DNA from: Lasioglossum baleicum
Taxonomy: Eukaryota > Arthropoda > Insecta > Hymenoptera > Halictidae
DNA length: 64,000 bases
Direction: 5' to 3'
Assembly (NCBI RefSeq): GCF_051020765.1
Contig: NC_134940.1
Location: forward strand, 14,645,712-14,709,711
Below are positions 36,721 through 48,628 of the stretch, piece by piece. The notes below the pieces were generated by a model. That model saw nothing but the letters and a program-made list of their open reading frames with translations, was not told the origin of the DNA and ran no database searches. Each line of letters begins with the position of its first letter. Within the stretch, counting starts at the first letter, position 1. The position numbers were made by a program, and so were the translations under genes.

Positions 36721-37747
36721 ATATTTATCCAAAAATGAAAAAGAAATTGGTCATGGCGCGTTCTGATATTGTACCTACACACTTCTCGATTGAAATACGA
36801 ACTTTCGAAGGCCGAGGTACTGCTACACATTTATTACGGCATTCCGAAAACGTGAAAGCTTTCTTTCCTCATATTAGTGAATCGTTTTCCGCGATGTCGA
36901 TAGATACGGAGCGTTTTATCATCGGTAAACTTCAAACCAGAAACGAAAGCGGTTTGTCATTGTCGTGGTGCTCGGCAGCATTTCGACGTATCGCTTTCAC
37001 CGTAAAATCACTCGTTTAGCCGTACTTATCGAGCAAGATTTTCACAACGGTCACGGCGTACTTTCACGTAACACTTCGACCGTCTCTCTGCTCTCTTTCT
37101 CTTTTTCGTTTGCCAGGCTCTCCCCCCCTCTCTCTCTCTCTCTCTGGCCCTGCCATCCTCTCATTCTTTCTCTCTCTCCCTTTCCGTTGCTTTTGATACG
37201 CGTCATTTCTCTTTCACGAAAAGCCCACGTATCGCAGTTTCGGAGGCGTACGTACCCGGCCGGGCCAATGGCGTTCGAGCATGATTAGTTTTCTACACGG
37301 AATACCCGTTAGGAAAGTGTGTCAAGATGCCCGTGAGTTTCTCCACTCGGTTGGCTGGCTTATAAAATTATGATAAATTTCGTCGCGCTACAGATACATT
37401 CGCACGACCAGCCCGAGAAAGCTCCCTTTACAAGCTCGAGCTTGACAGCCAGCAGGTTTATCGCGCTTCATTAGTCTTCCTGCCGCGTCGACATTTATTC
37501 CAGTAGAATTCCATGAGCAGTTTGACAGTCGTAAACTGTTCCGTGGAATGAATCGGCTGGTATACAGTCAGTCACGCTACTCTCGAGCATGGCTTCGCGA
37601 CCGCTGAGAGCCGTGTCTATTGTACAATTAGGTTGCGAACAAAAAAAATACTATCCGAATGTCGAACTCGAAGAACGTGCTAGAAATTGGCCGATTCTTG
37701 ACCTTGGTGACGACGAACTATTTTAGTATGTCATTTTCCTATATCTC
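36721..37747. other. Intergenic, partly GC-rich
   Basis: A CT-rich run lies at about 37123-37175. Frames here have no recognisable domain. ATTAGGTTGCGAAC near 37627 resembles a lone mariner-type terminus. Confidence 0.3.
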
Positions 37748-37960
37748 TTAACCCTTGCACTCCTTTGGCGAGTGTAACTCGACATTAGAGAAAGAAAAAT
37801 GTAAATAAATCGAGTTTTTATATGTATTTGATTCTTCCTTTGTTTATTTTATGGTCTTAGTTTTTTAGTTAAAAACGACTACAAGTTCCACAAATATAAA
37901 TTACACAATTGTTTAAAATAAGTGGCAGTCCAGGAACTGTCCTTTGAAGTAAATTACAAA
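37748..37960. mobile_element. TTAA-type element, left end only
   Basis: TTAACCCTTGCACTCCTTTG at 37748 resembles the left end of the complete element at 54472. No right terminus was identified. Confidence 0.4.
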
Positions 37961-38092
37961 TAAATACACTTAAAATAGTAGAGAATTGTTGGCAACATAA
38001 TGGAAAAAGAATATATTTATTAGACCGTGAATTTTATACATTTCAATGGGTAGGTGAAATTCAACACTGCAAATAGATTGTATTAGACCTAT

Positions 38093-38187
38093 TGTTAGAA
38101 TCTAATTAGCAGGAAGTTAGAATCTAAAATTGTTGGAATCTAATTATGTAGCAGGAAGTTAGAATCTAAAATTGTTAGAATCTTATA
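38093..38187. repeat. Short tandem repeat, 42-bp period
   Basis: GCAGGAAGTTAGAATCTAAA occurs at 38109 and 38151, with extra GTTAGAATCTAA units on each side. Confidence 0.9.
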
Positions 38188-41100
38188 ATTTGGAACCGAA
38201 GAATAATTATAAGAATTTCTGAAAATCGCAAGAAAAGAATTACATTATTAACGTTATTCACTACTACCACTGCAGCTCAAATGACCGGTTTCTACTTCGT
38301 AATTAATGAAATTATCAAGAAGAACAATTCAGCTTGCGTAGCGATAAAACAGCGAAACGATTCACTACTGCGCACCAGTTAGGTGGGCTATATGTACACA
38401 GAAGAGACAAGAATGATCGAGCGCCCGTGTGTAAACGTCATTTAGCCTTGAGTCCGGACCTGACCTACGACAATCCTGCTGCGCACCTATCTAATTATCT
38501 AGGAATGATAATACCCATTTTGTGTCACGGTTACGCTGCGAATTTCGATACAAATTATATTTTCTCTCGAGTATTTTTTTCCCGATTCGAGTTAATTGGT
38601 AACGCGTTTTTTTTATTGCATTAAATAAATTCGCATATATATGAAATGAGATAATTTATCACGACAAAAAAATAAATGAATTCAGTGATGTGAGGTGAAA
38701 GTGGATCGTGCAGTATATTTCAGCATCGATCAGTATCTTTGCAGAGTCTAAAAGAATTCTAACTGCGTGGATTGTTATTAAACAAAAATTTCGAATAAAG
38801 TGGGTTTAAAACCCACCTGAAAAAAGCCCACTTTTTTATTTAAATTGTTATTTAAATCACAATTTTTATTTAAATCAAATTTTTGGTGAACTCTGGTCAT
38901 AGCCACATGCATAGATTAACGATTTCGCAATGAAACAGTCAATTTTATTGTGAAACGAATATCTTCTTATTGTTATTTTATGAAATATCGATGCTCGAGA
39001 CTTATGAATAAACATTGAGTGACACTGCAGGTAATATTATTCGTGAATAAGAAATATGGTTATCACGGCTCCAACAATTTCGACGGTCACTGTATATAAA
39101 GCTGATCACACATTAAATAGCGACAACAATTTATGATTGATCGGATGCAAATGAGATGTACATAAAATAACGAACGAGATTTCGAAATCGATTGGCAAAG
39201 ACACTTTTAAAGGAATTTTCAACCACTAGCGGCGCGGGGAACGTCTATTTCCAGGCGATTGGGAGTTATAAAAATTATGATTCAAATGCAAATGCGATTG
39301 CGACTCGTCATTAGCTCCAGAAATGGTTTTCATGGGTGAATAATAAAGCGCAATTAGCAAGTCAATGTGCGGAGCAAAGAATTTCGAAGATAATGCTACC
39401 TTATTCGATTGTTCGCGAAAAGGAGCTGAAAGAGCATACAAATCGCGTGAACCTTCGCCTGATAGCCGATGCCGTTTCATCTCGATTCGACGAGGCTGCG
39501 GAAATCCATGCCGCGATTACTAATTTATGTCTTATTTATGAGTTTTAATCAATGGCATCGATAAAATCGGACCAATGCGGCCGGATAGATATCAGAGTCG
39601 CAATCGTCGGGTGGAGATCTCGCGTCCACAACGAAGCACCGATGTTTACCCGTGTTATCGCGCGGGTCGTGCCGCATGTTATCGCTGCTACGATCGACGT
39701 ACCGTTAGTGATTGTTATGGGATACTTTTTAGGTAATATACGCGGCACACAATTCGAGGAAGCCGGTCTCGCCATTCTACATCTCGCGATGCCCGAACAC
39801 GTTTCAGATATATAATGTACTTACATAATACAGACTGTTTGTCATGGGAGTGGTGTTAGTGGTAAGCTAGACGAGAATTTGCATACAAATTTCGTAAAAT
39901 ATTCTCGATGTAATAATTTAGTCATAATATACATATACGATTTGTTTTCAATAATTCAGTAAAATATTATGACAGTGGGGTGAGGCAAGAAATTTTTACT
40001 AATATATTCATGACATTTTTCTAATTAAAATAAGTGAAAACAGGAGGAGATGATTCGGAGTGTGCTTGCTTGATCAATTGACGAATCAATGGAATTCATT
40101 ATTCAGATACGTGTTGCACGAGTGAACAGTGGAACCTAAAGTGATCCACACACCAGAATCCATTGTACCAACCATTAAAGATTCAATCTAGCACTGTACC
40201 TATTCTAGCTAGGTAAATATTCTATTATTTGACCGCTCATGCTCCTCTAGCTACAACTGATACTCGAGGTTCTACCGTTTAGTGAATTAAACAGACATGA
40301 TGCAAACGGTGTCGTGTTTGAGGCCTTTTAATCCGAGAAATATCCTAAACATTTCGGTGGAAGTCTCAAAGAAATCATGTACAATGAAATTATTTCAAGT
40401 TGGAAGAAATGTTTATTTTAAAAGGATCAAATTTGTTGAAACCTGTTTCAAAAATTAGCCTCAACCTGCTCATTGTCTGCACATTTGCATCCCTCCGAAT
40501 GCATTGCGAGTGTACCGAGATGTCCAAGAGAAAGAAAGCATTAGCCTTGATTGTCGACGTTTTAGTGAAGGCGACTTCCACTTTTCGATCCGAAACAGCT
40601 CGGTCGAGACGCTTTTCAGAAAAGTTTCCGCCGCGGCACTTTGGACCGGGCCAAAAACCGTGCGAAGCATGGTCGAATCCGTTCGAGAAGGACGTGTAAG
40701 GTTCGAGCCCGGTGGTTTTCTCGCGCTCGAGATCACGCTATCGTGGTTCCAGGTGGCAGCGAACAAGTCGGGAGGTTGGTGGCAGGTTTGATAATGGCAG
40801 TGCGAACGAAAGGAGGGATCGAACGTCGCGTTACTCCGCTCCAGATGAGACGTTCTAGAGAGTAGGTGGGTCGTATGCGAGGGTTTAACCCAGGGCGGTA
40901 GCGTGCCTCGGGCGATTGATGACTTGTGACCCACTTTTAAAGGCTTGTGGCCTAGATGCGAGGGTGCCGTGACCTGATCTAAGATATCAGGCTTCCTTCT
41001 CTTCCCCCTACCGCCTTCTCCTCGCCCACAAACTTCCCGTCTCATCGTTCCTTTTTTCCCTCGTTCTTTTACTCTTTCTCGTCTCGTCCCCGTGCCATCT

Positions 41101-42059
41101 ACTTCACAGATGACGGTTCCCCGGACGTGGGTAGTCGGGACATAACTCTTGTCCTCACGGGATTCTCCTACCTTCCTCTTCTTCTTGAATTTCGCTGGCC
41201 TCTGTTACTCTCTTCCCTACTTTAAGCTCGAACGCATGTCAATTTTAAGGAGCTCGTTCCACCCGAAAATTCACCCTATATTCCTCGGTCAACGATCTAT
41301 TGTTTTTTCACCCGTTAAGTGTCGCCTTCCTGGTTCACTGATTACTGCATTCTTCGTACGTTCTTTGTACAAGTACTAGTCAACAGTAGACTCTCCACTC
41401 TCCACACTCTTCCCCTACCCCCAGGGATACGTGTACCACACTTTGGGAGATGGTGTCTCGACCAGTGGTCGTTGATTAAGTAGCCATTGTAAATATCCAA
41501 TCATCAAATCTGTAATAGATTCATTCACAAAAATCTTTTTTTATGCTTCCACAGACGATTCAATTTAATTGTCCGGGTATTTTGTAACGTAGCTATTGTA
41601 CATGCAGTGGGTGATCAAATTGTTAGAAGCAGAATGTAAAAAATTCATTTTTTAGGCATGAATAATGTTATCTATACATAGTACTGCTGCTATAAATGTT
41701 CATTTAAAATTCAAGCATGAATAGTTCCTATAAAAACTATAAGAATTCAGTTTAGCTCCATTTAAATAATAAATAAATGTTGGTTTTAGGGAAGCAAGGT
41801 AATTTTGTAATAAAAAGGCAGATATTTATAGGATGCTCTCTCTTCCAAAGCTAGGCTTCGACTGGCTGAGTTCGGTAACTCGTCAAAACATTTGAACGTG
41901 AATCGCTCATGTCGGCATGCGGACTCAAAGGGTCTTTGATTTCAACCGAAAAATACCGCGAAGTATTTGATACGAATGGAAACCTGTGGATAAAAAAGTG
42001 CGCGGATAAAAGAAAGTGTCCTACGAAAATTGCTGGTCTTTTTACGTACAATAAGATAC
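38188..42059. other. Long stretch without a supported gene
   Basis: ACCACTGCAGCTCAAATGACCGG at about 38270 is a fragment of the TTAA family interior. 39315-39815 holds two in-frame open segments (listed separately). 40400-41045 is GC-richer, with frames open on both strands, and may contain exons, but none was recognised. Confidence 0.3.
39315..39815 (+). other. Two adjacent in-frame open segments split by one stop
   Basis: About 77 codons (39315-39545) and 87 codons (39552-39812) share a frame and are separated by a single TAA at 39546-39548. The second segment begins with ATG and contains a hydrophobic stretch (VIAATIDVPLVIVMGYFLG). The region is less AT-rich than its flanks and free of recognised repeats. 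It may be a decayed gene, a conserved non-coding element, or chance; the opposite strand is also open. Confidence 0.15.
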
Positions 42060-42272
42060 CATAATAAAGGATATAGGTTTCCATCTGAAAAAACAAAGTT
42101 GACCTTCACATCACCTTGAAAACGCCACCCAAATAAAAAACTGATACTGCCTCCCTCTTTCCCCCTCGAAATCCTTGGACACGTGTTTTATATATTACAT
42201 TTTTTAAATACATATCTTTCATACTTTTCGAGATATTCGGATGGAAAGTTTTCAAATGAACACCCTGTATAT
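42060..42272 (-). mobile_element. Fragment of an arthropod CAGGGTGTTCA-type repeat
   Basis: On the minus strand it starts TATACAGGGTGTTCATTTGA at about 42272 and runs through GGGTGGCGTTTTCAAGGTGA and TCAGATGGAAACCTATATCC. These blocks resemble a repeat I associate with many insect genomes; that recollection is unverified. Confidence 0.45.
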
Positions 42273-42905
42273 TTACAATAGTTCTCGGAACAGTATTAAT
42301 TTCTGTATCATGTGTACATATATCAGTAATAAAGCAATACATTTAAATGAAATAAGTATAACATTTGCTATTATGCACAATATATGCTATCTCTTAATGA
42401 CAATTAGCCTTCTATTAATTTAATAAGAATTGTAAGTTACGACAGCGAAGAAGTTTCCCTTCAAATAGAATTTACACGCTCGCAGAAATAAATTATGGAA
42501 ATTAATTATGGATGGTAGTTTCGAATGTTGACTTGCTGTTTTCTGTCCGTTCGAAAGGATAATAGAAATTGATACCCTCGCACCAAGTACTCGTCATGAT
42601 TCTTCGCGAATTAGGTTGCGCAACAATTACATAACAAGGACAATTACAGTGTCTTTAATAACAGCCTTAACTGGCCATGTAACACGCTGTAATGATCGAC
42701 AAGAAGAAATTCATCTGCATCGGTTCCTATCCTCGAAACAATGATAGAACGCCAACTCCGTTACTACAGTAATTACTTGCAGCTGATAAATTTACAAACC
42801 GTACGGTGCATGCAAAACGTAACTGTATTATTATCTGTCTGTGCCCTCATATGATACGAATAATCAGCAGAGTTACGTTTTGTCATTTACAGACATTCTA
42901 ATGAG

Positions 42906-43105
42906 TAGTCTACGGATCTTTATGCAAACTAAAAAATGTTTGCATTGATTGCAAGACACAGGAGCCAAATAACAAATTCATTCTTTTTTTAATTATCTTT
43001 TTAAGGCGAAACTAATACATTGGTGGCCTTAAAACTTTTTAATACCCCCACTGTTTTAAATTGTACGTACCCACTTTTCTCATAAATGCACAAAATCCGC
43101 AGTCG
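42906..43105. mobile_element. TA-flanked ~200-bp MITE (copy C)
   Basis: TA..CTACGGATCTTTATGCA at the left, TGCACAAAATCCGCAGTC at the right. The interior TTGCATTGATTGCAAGACAC is shared with 17435 (reversed) and 62058. Confidence 0.8.
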
Positions 43106-43999
43106 GTGATGAGTATGCAGTAATCAAAACTATAATTTTTAATTGTGAATCTCGAGAAGATTGATTTATTCTCTGTCGGTTGCAAATGATCATCGCATAT
43201 TGAATTTTAATTTTCAAGGAATAATACTAAGAAATTGTAACATTATTTTACCAAGCGGTAGTAATAACTTATTGGACGCAATAAACACAATAAGTAATTA
43301 AAAAATGAAGATGCAGATGATACCGAATGAAAATTTCGAAACAATTCCACAAATATCATTTGGCTGCTCAAATGAACCAGTATATGATTATTTCACACGA
43401 CATATCGCTGCTCCGGAAGTATAATGACGCAACTGTAAAATTTTGTGAAATTGACTTTATTGTGTTGGCGGGGTCAAAAATGCATTTACTAGATGTTTGT
43501 AAATCGACATAATTGTAGTTACAAAATTCGCCACGGGAGGGCTATAATTTTTGTAAAGAATTTTCTATAATTTTTTGTTAAAATCGATTTATACTTTTCA
43601 TACTATTTTGATAATTTTTGTTCAAATAAACTTTTTCTTCATATTTTTACTTGTTTTCCTTACTCCTATAACGACAGAAGTGTAAAATTTGCGATGCATT
43701 TTCAGAAGAACAATTATTATTTTATAAAATGAAATAACTTAAAAGTTGCAATAATAAAACCCACAATGTCTATAAAACTACTCTCATAGAAGACTTAAAC
43801 CGAATCTGCAGATCATTCTATTAAGACAAATTGTAATTATTTTTCTTTTGCTTGTCCTGTAAAACTTCAATTCTTGCAGTTGTGTCATCATACATCCGGA
43901 GCAGCGATATAATGAATATATTAATCAATTATTTTCCAAATAATTTATTTCGATACCGAGGAAGCCCAGTAGAAACCCAGCTCGCAAAATAAGACGGCG
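43106..43999. other. AT-rich upstream flank of the 637-aa gene
   Basis: No supported gene or repeat. GC rises abruptly from about 43990. Confidence 0.4.
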
Positions 44000-44813
44000 G
44001 AGTTTGTCCGCCGGCAATCTCCATCATTTCCACTTTCTGGCCGCGGGGACAACATTCATATCCTCCTGTCTTTCCTGCTCAGCTTTCTTCGACGCCTATC
44101 TAAACCGTGACAGGATCGTCCACCGGAAGGAACGACGTTATGTGTGTATGTATAAGCATAAAGTTTTGTTCATCGGTGCGGAGAGGTACATTGTAAAGAA
44201 AGGTGTCCGAGAGAGGGTGCGGAACGAGAGGGAGGGAGGGAGGGAGGGAGAGAGAGAAAGAAAGAAAGAGTGAAAGAGAAAGGAGGATAGAACGATCGAG
44301 TAGACAGAAGAGAGAAGAGCGAGAAGGTGTGGTGGGGACGTGTGTATTGGCATCGAGTGGGGTAGTAGAGGCAGTAACGGTGGAAGTGGTAGCGGTGGAG
44401 TTAGTGGGGGTTGGCTCGCGTCGCAGAACGAGGCGAAATACGGTGTAGGCGCGCTCGTCGGATCCAGCTTCAGTGTCGTTCCGGCTGCGGCTCCGTACGG
44501 TTAGTCAGAGGTGTCTGTTCAGTCGTTTACGTTCAAAACGCTACTTTTCCAGTCGTCGTTCTCTGCGATGATAGAGTCGCCGACCTGACTTCGGTGCAGT
44601 GTTAGTTCACCCGGTTTTACCAATGACAATGGGCTAAGCGTCCAGTGTCCACGTCGAAAAAGAAAACCAAAAAAAAAGAAAAAACCGAGAAATCATTCGA
44701 ACATTGTGAACGTGTGAGACTGTGCTACCGCGATGTATCCTGGTAGTTAATGAAGTCTTGAAGTGTACGACGACCGTGACAGCTAATCAGATCGGCAGGA
44801 CCGGTGATATAAA
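44000..44813 (+). promoter_or_regulatory. Probable promoter and 5' leader of the 637-aa gene
   Basis: GC content rises sharply here compared with the AT-rich flank. TCAGTCGT at 44519-44526 matches the arthropod initiator consensus (TCAGTY), with a second TCAG-type site near 44470, so transcription may start around 44470-44521. No convincing TATA box was seen. The leader contains several upstream ATGs; one four-codon upstream frame (ATG 44623 to TAA 44637) is complete and could dampen translation. The leader also carries a purine-rich run (44222-44290) and an A-rich stretch near 44660-44690. Start-site placement is inference. Confidence 0.4.
44222..44290. repeat. GGGA/GA-rich simple repeat
   Basis: Purine-only microsatellite: GGGA units followed by GA/GAAA units, about 300 bp upstream of the candidate initiator. 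GA-rich tracts can bind GAGA-type factors in insects; no such role is demonstrated here. Confidence 0.8.
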
Positions 44814-46727
44814 ATGAGCCCAGCCTCGCAGGGCGGCGTAGAGGTGGAGCGTTACATAGGTAGCTGTTTGATATCGTCGAGCCTGAGGTCTGCGCCGCAC
44901 AAGGCTATCGTGGCTAAGAAGGATCCGGTGTCGCGAGGGAAAACGCGGGGTTGTTACACGGGGCAAGGTTTCGCGAACGAGCAGGTGCAATATGGTCCGG
45001 GAGGTTGGGCGGGCGCCCCCTTGATATCTATGACGTCGAGCCCGCGAAGGTGTAACCAGAGATCGTCGCCTTCCTTGCTCCAACAACAACAACAACAGCC
45101 GCAACAACAGCAGCAGCAGCAACAGCAGGTCTGCGATCAGCAGCAAGTGTCGACACACCTGCCCAAGAATCCGCTCTCGAGGCTCGCTATCCACACGCAG
45201 GGAGCGCCGCTAATCTTGACCGGTCGGTTTCACAATCGGGGCAAGCTGCACAACAGCGGCGGGAACGTTAATGGCATCGGTAACGCGGCCTGCAGTGCTG
45301 TCTCGGTTAATAGTTACGTCCACGGTAATGGGAACGGTGCGACGAACGGGACGATGAACAGTGCCGTGAAGTGTCCGTCGCGGTCGCAGAGGCCCGATCT
45401 GCTGCCGAAGAAGCCGCAGGGTAGCCCGAAGCCCGACTGTTCCGGGAAGGAGAGCAGCAGCAGCATCAGTAGTACCGGAACGAGCAACAACATCGCGAAC
45501 ATCGACTCGCTGAGCATCGCCAGCGACGAGAGCTCGGGCTCGAACAACTCCGAGAACAGTCTGCCGCGGATAATCAAGCCCCGTAAGCGCAGAAAGAAGG
45601 ACAGGAAGCCGACGACGAACAACGCGGTGGCGGTCGGCGAGATCGCGAAACACGAGGAACAACAACAACAACAACAACAGCAGTCGGGCGGGAGCGTGGC
45701 CAGCGATTCAACCGTGGTCCCTTTAAATCCGTACACGGCCGGCTGTTACGAAGCCGCGCCTCAGCTCAGGAATCACAGAAGGCCGCCCATCGCGAGGGAA
45801 AGCGTGTACGCCGGGTGTAGAGCGCAGACATCGAGCATGTCGGAGATCGCCGACGCGAGACAAAGGTATGCACACCGGCACGTGGAAGTGAAAGTACTCG
45901 ACGACAACAGAAACGTCGTCGTGCCGGTGCAAATTCGAACGGTCCCGAAAGGCGGCGGCGGTGGCTACAGGCACAACACCCACCACCACGTGGTGCCGCG
46001 TTATCTGCACGAGTACAACCTGGTGGGCTGCGAGGACGGGATCAAGGACGGATTGGGCTCGTGTCAATGCACGTACCGCGACCCTTCCGGCCTGATCTGG
46101 GACGTCGATCAGAACTGTTACTCCCCGTTCTTCCCGCCGACCACCACCGAGTTCTGCTCGAACCACCATTTCTCCCACGTGCCGTTGTTCCTCTCGCGAC
46201 CAGCCCTCAACTGTCAAGGGCACAGCGTCGAGAAGCTGTTGAACGACCATCATCTGGCCCATCAGGAGAAGGACAACACCGGGCCGTCCGGCGTCGTGCT
46301 CAGACGCAGCTGGAGCGACCCGTCCAGCTACTTCACCGAGGAGATCGCCGCGCCGAGTAAAGACGTCGGTGTGATCGGTGATAGGGGACAGACTGAGAGT
46401 GGCAAGCGTCGAACGCTGTGGCGCGGCGACTCGATCGGTATACCGACGAATGGCGTAGGGTCGTCCGGGCCCGGAGTAGTGAACGGTACCATATCGTCGC
46501 CCAAGGGGTTGGAGGTCTCCACCGAGATCATCACGTCGCCCAACGGCCACCGAGACTTGGAGATCAAGTTCTACTCCGCTTCGCCGAACGCCCCGGCGAC
46601 CGGCGAGGACAAACTCGTGTTCGCGGAGGAGGTCGACGACGACGAGGAAGACTTCAGCGACATTTGGAGTTACCACGAGTCCAAGTTGCAGCAGGACTTC
46701 CGCACGTTGCTGCAGGCAGAGGAGTGA
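44814..46727 (+). CDS. Unrecognised 637-aa Gln/Ser/Asn-rich intronless protein, possibly nuclear
   Basis: Long uninterrupted frame, much more GC-rich than its surroundings, ending in TGA. An in-frame TGA at 44805-44807 lies just before the ATG, and the start context is AAAATGA, so this start is favoured unless an upstream exon is spliced in. Visible parts: glutamine tracts at residues 90-105 (broken by one Pro at 96) and 283-290; Ser/Asn-rich linker about 145-250; a basic cluster PRKRRKKDRKP at 256-266 that resembles a nuclear localisation signal; His-rich stretch 388-399; a Cys/Trp/Asp block at 417-442 (CQC, then LIWDVDQNCYSPF) that looks like an ordered conserved module; RRSWSDPSSYF at 498-507; an acidic run at 607-613 followed by FSDIWSYHESKLQQDF near the C-terminus. 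No signal peptide, membrane segment or enzyme motif is seen. The alternation of disordered linkers with short ordered blocks suggests a scaffold or transcription-related regulator, but that is inference. I do not recognise the family. The long antisense frames here are shadows. Confidence 0.85.
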   Translation: MSPASQGGVEVERYIGSCLISSSLRSAPHKAIVAKKDPVSRGKTRGCYTGQGFANEQVQYGPGGWAGAPLISMTSSPRRCNQRSSPSLLQQQQQQPQQQQQQQQQVCDQQQVSTHLPKNPLSRLAIHTQGAPLILTGRFHNRGKLHNSGGNVNGIGNAACSAVSVNSYVHGNGNGATNGTMNSAVKCPSRSQRPDLLPKKPQGSPKPDCSGKESSSSISSTGTSNNIANIDSLSIASDESSGSNNSENSLPRIIKPRKRRKKDRKPTTNNAVAVGEIAKHEEQQQQQQQQSGGSVASDSTVVPLNPYTAGCYEAAPQLRNHRRPPIARESVYAGCRAQTSSMSEIADARQRYAHRHVEVKVLDDNRNVVVPVQIRTVPKGGGGGYRHNTHHHVVPRYLHEYNLVGCEDGIKDGLGSCQCTYRDPSGLIWDVDQNCYSPFFPPTTTEFCSNHHFSHVPLFLSRPALNCQGHSVEKLLNDHHLAHQEKDNTGPSGVVLRRSWSDPSSYFTEEIAAPSKDVGVIGDRGQTESGKRRTLWRGDSIGIPTNGVGSSGPGVVNGTISSPKGLEVSTEIITSPNGHRDLEIKFYSASPNAPATGEDKLVFAEEVDDDEEDFSDIWSYHESKLQQDFRTLLQAEE

Positions 46728-48628
46728 ACGATGCACCCTCCCATCATCTGCCTGGTCTTCTTCTTCTTCTCCTTCTTCATCTTCTTCTCGTTCGGAGCAG
46801 TCACGCGTTTGTGCACTATTGTGGGGTTACCTTGAGGTGTGCGTGAACGAAAGAGGCGATCCACCACCCTGGAGGTTCAATTAGTTCGCCCGGTACAAGA
46901 TGGAATCGTTAGTTCGAGATCTGTATGCGTATCGAATGTTTGCGAAGTTTGTGCGCGACGAGTCCTCGGTATGGTCGAGACCGGGTAAACACGGAGAAGG
47001 GGATCTTCTGCGGGGGTGGCGGCAGTTGCGAGCAAGTCCCGGGCGAACTGCCGTGTTTTCTTACTGGAAGGACCTCGGGAACGCGAACTCCTTCCGGTGT
47101 GATTCATCGAGGATTATTCAAAATTACTTTGCGTCAATGGGTAGCATACAGAAATCCGATTCGAGACGACGAACTTTCGACGAACTCCTCGGAACCCTAC
47201 TTTGGTGCTTTCAACTGTTCCCCCGACGTAGGAATTCTCGAACGTGTTTTCCCGGGAATGTGAATTTTGTTATTGTTCGAGGGGGTCGTTTGTGCTGTGT
47301 CCGAAGTCTCCCGGTTGTCGCCGGAGGCGTCTTAATTTCGTTAACCCGTGAGACTGTTTCTTCGTGTCGTCGACCATACTCGAGGCTTGTCGGCCCCAAT
47401 GACGCCCACGTCGCAGTCTTCGACGAGAGTGTAGCCGCCGGTAACGAGCAAAGCTACGTGTCGAACGATTCTTCCTCCTAACGGTGTACGTTGTATACAC
47501 ACACATACTATACGTGACGTGCGTGCACGCATCAGACTAGCTTCTGGAGGATCGTACCTGGACGTCGCAAGTGCACGCGGTTCGTTTTATCGATGACACC
47601 GTGCTACATAATAAAGCGGTGGTTGTCTCGCATTTTCGATCGAATCGGTTCCGACGAAGCCAATCTGGGTCTGCGTCGTTGCTGGAACAAACATGTAGTG
47701 ACTTTCCCGAGCGGCTTCTTAAGCCTGTCCGTTAACCGGACCGGATCTGGGCTATCTCAGGATTTTCATTGAAAGAAACAAAGAAGAAAAATATCGTTCA
47801 TCCTTTCGGTACTTCCGGCAGCCGCCTCTTTTCTCGCCGGCTACTATATTTGTTCCAGCCGGCGCAAGAACGCTCGCGTGTGTAATTTTCCACTTCCTCG
47901 AACGTGTAACCCGGGCGGAGTTGGGTGTGATCCCAACACGGTCTCTTCGGATTGAAACTGCGAACGAAACCAACGCGATGAATAATGAATAATAGTTTAG
48001 CGGAATGGAATTACATTCGTTACGTCCGCGTTCGTTGAAGCCTCTCCTCGTCGTGTCCGAGAGGTTAGTCGGGAGCTCTAGTAATTGATGGTCGCACACG
48101 TTCGATCGACGTTCGCAACGAGATAGCGTCTTTTCTTCGCCGCTGCCGCCGCCGACGACGACCACCGTCAACGAGACAAATAGAGTCGCGACTGTTTAAA
48201 TCGTAATAATCGATGGAATCGTCCGGTGATCGTCAGGCCAGCCTCGTATTTCATGTCTACGCGGCCTCTACGCCCCGCGCTTAACCGCAGTCACGCGATC
48301 CCCGGCTGTGCTCTTCGAGCCACGACTCATTGTTTTCCCATCGAACGCGCTCCACCACTTTGTGTTTTCCCCCCTCGAGTCCACGGCTTTTTCCAGCGAA
48401 CGTCCAGCTCCGTCGAACGGTATTTTGCGTACTGTTCGCGAAAATGTTCTCTTTTAAAATCAATCCAGCACTGCCGGGTTCAAACAGTGTTGCGTTTCAC
48501 TCGCGTTGAACAGTTTTATTATCATCCGATATCCAGCTGAATCGCATTTCCTAATCATTCGTAGAGCCTCGATTATCCGAACTAAACAGGGAACTCGGTT
48601 ATAACGCTAGATTCAATTTTTATCAACG
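46728..48628 (+). other. Probable 3' UTR and downstream flank of the 637-aa gene
   Basis: GC-rich sequence continues for about 2 kb beyond the stop. AATAAA at 47610-47615 is a candidate polyadenylation signal, giving a 3' UTR of about 0.9 kb. An open frame of 193 codons (46900-47481, +) starts 172 nt after the stop; its sequence looks low in conserved features and it is not called as a gene. A more distant AATAAA at 56818-56823 follows another GC-richer stretch and could end a very long 3' UTR or another transcript. No repeat of the TTAA or TA families was seen before 48629. Confidence 0.35.

Noticed and set aside
40700..40725. GGTTCGAGCCC resembling a tRNA T-loop
   Set aside because: The rest of a tRNA is absent around it.
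40470..41045. 191-codon minus-strand frame and overlapping plus-strand frames
   Set aside because: Both strands are open in a GC-rich patch with no recognisable domain, so neither can be preferred.
45210..45677. 155-codon minus-strand frame and other antisense frames over the CDS
   Set aside because: Leu-rich translations come from antisense CAG/CAA and AGC repeats.
45723..46736. 337-codon minus-strand open frame opposite the main gene
   Set aside because: It is a GC-rich shadow of the plus-strand CDS; its composition (Arg/Val/Leu rich) mirrors codon bias of the sense frame and shows no domain.
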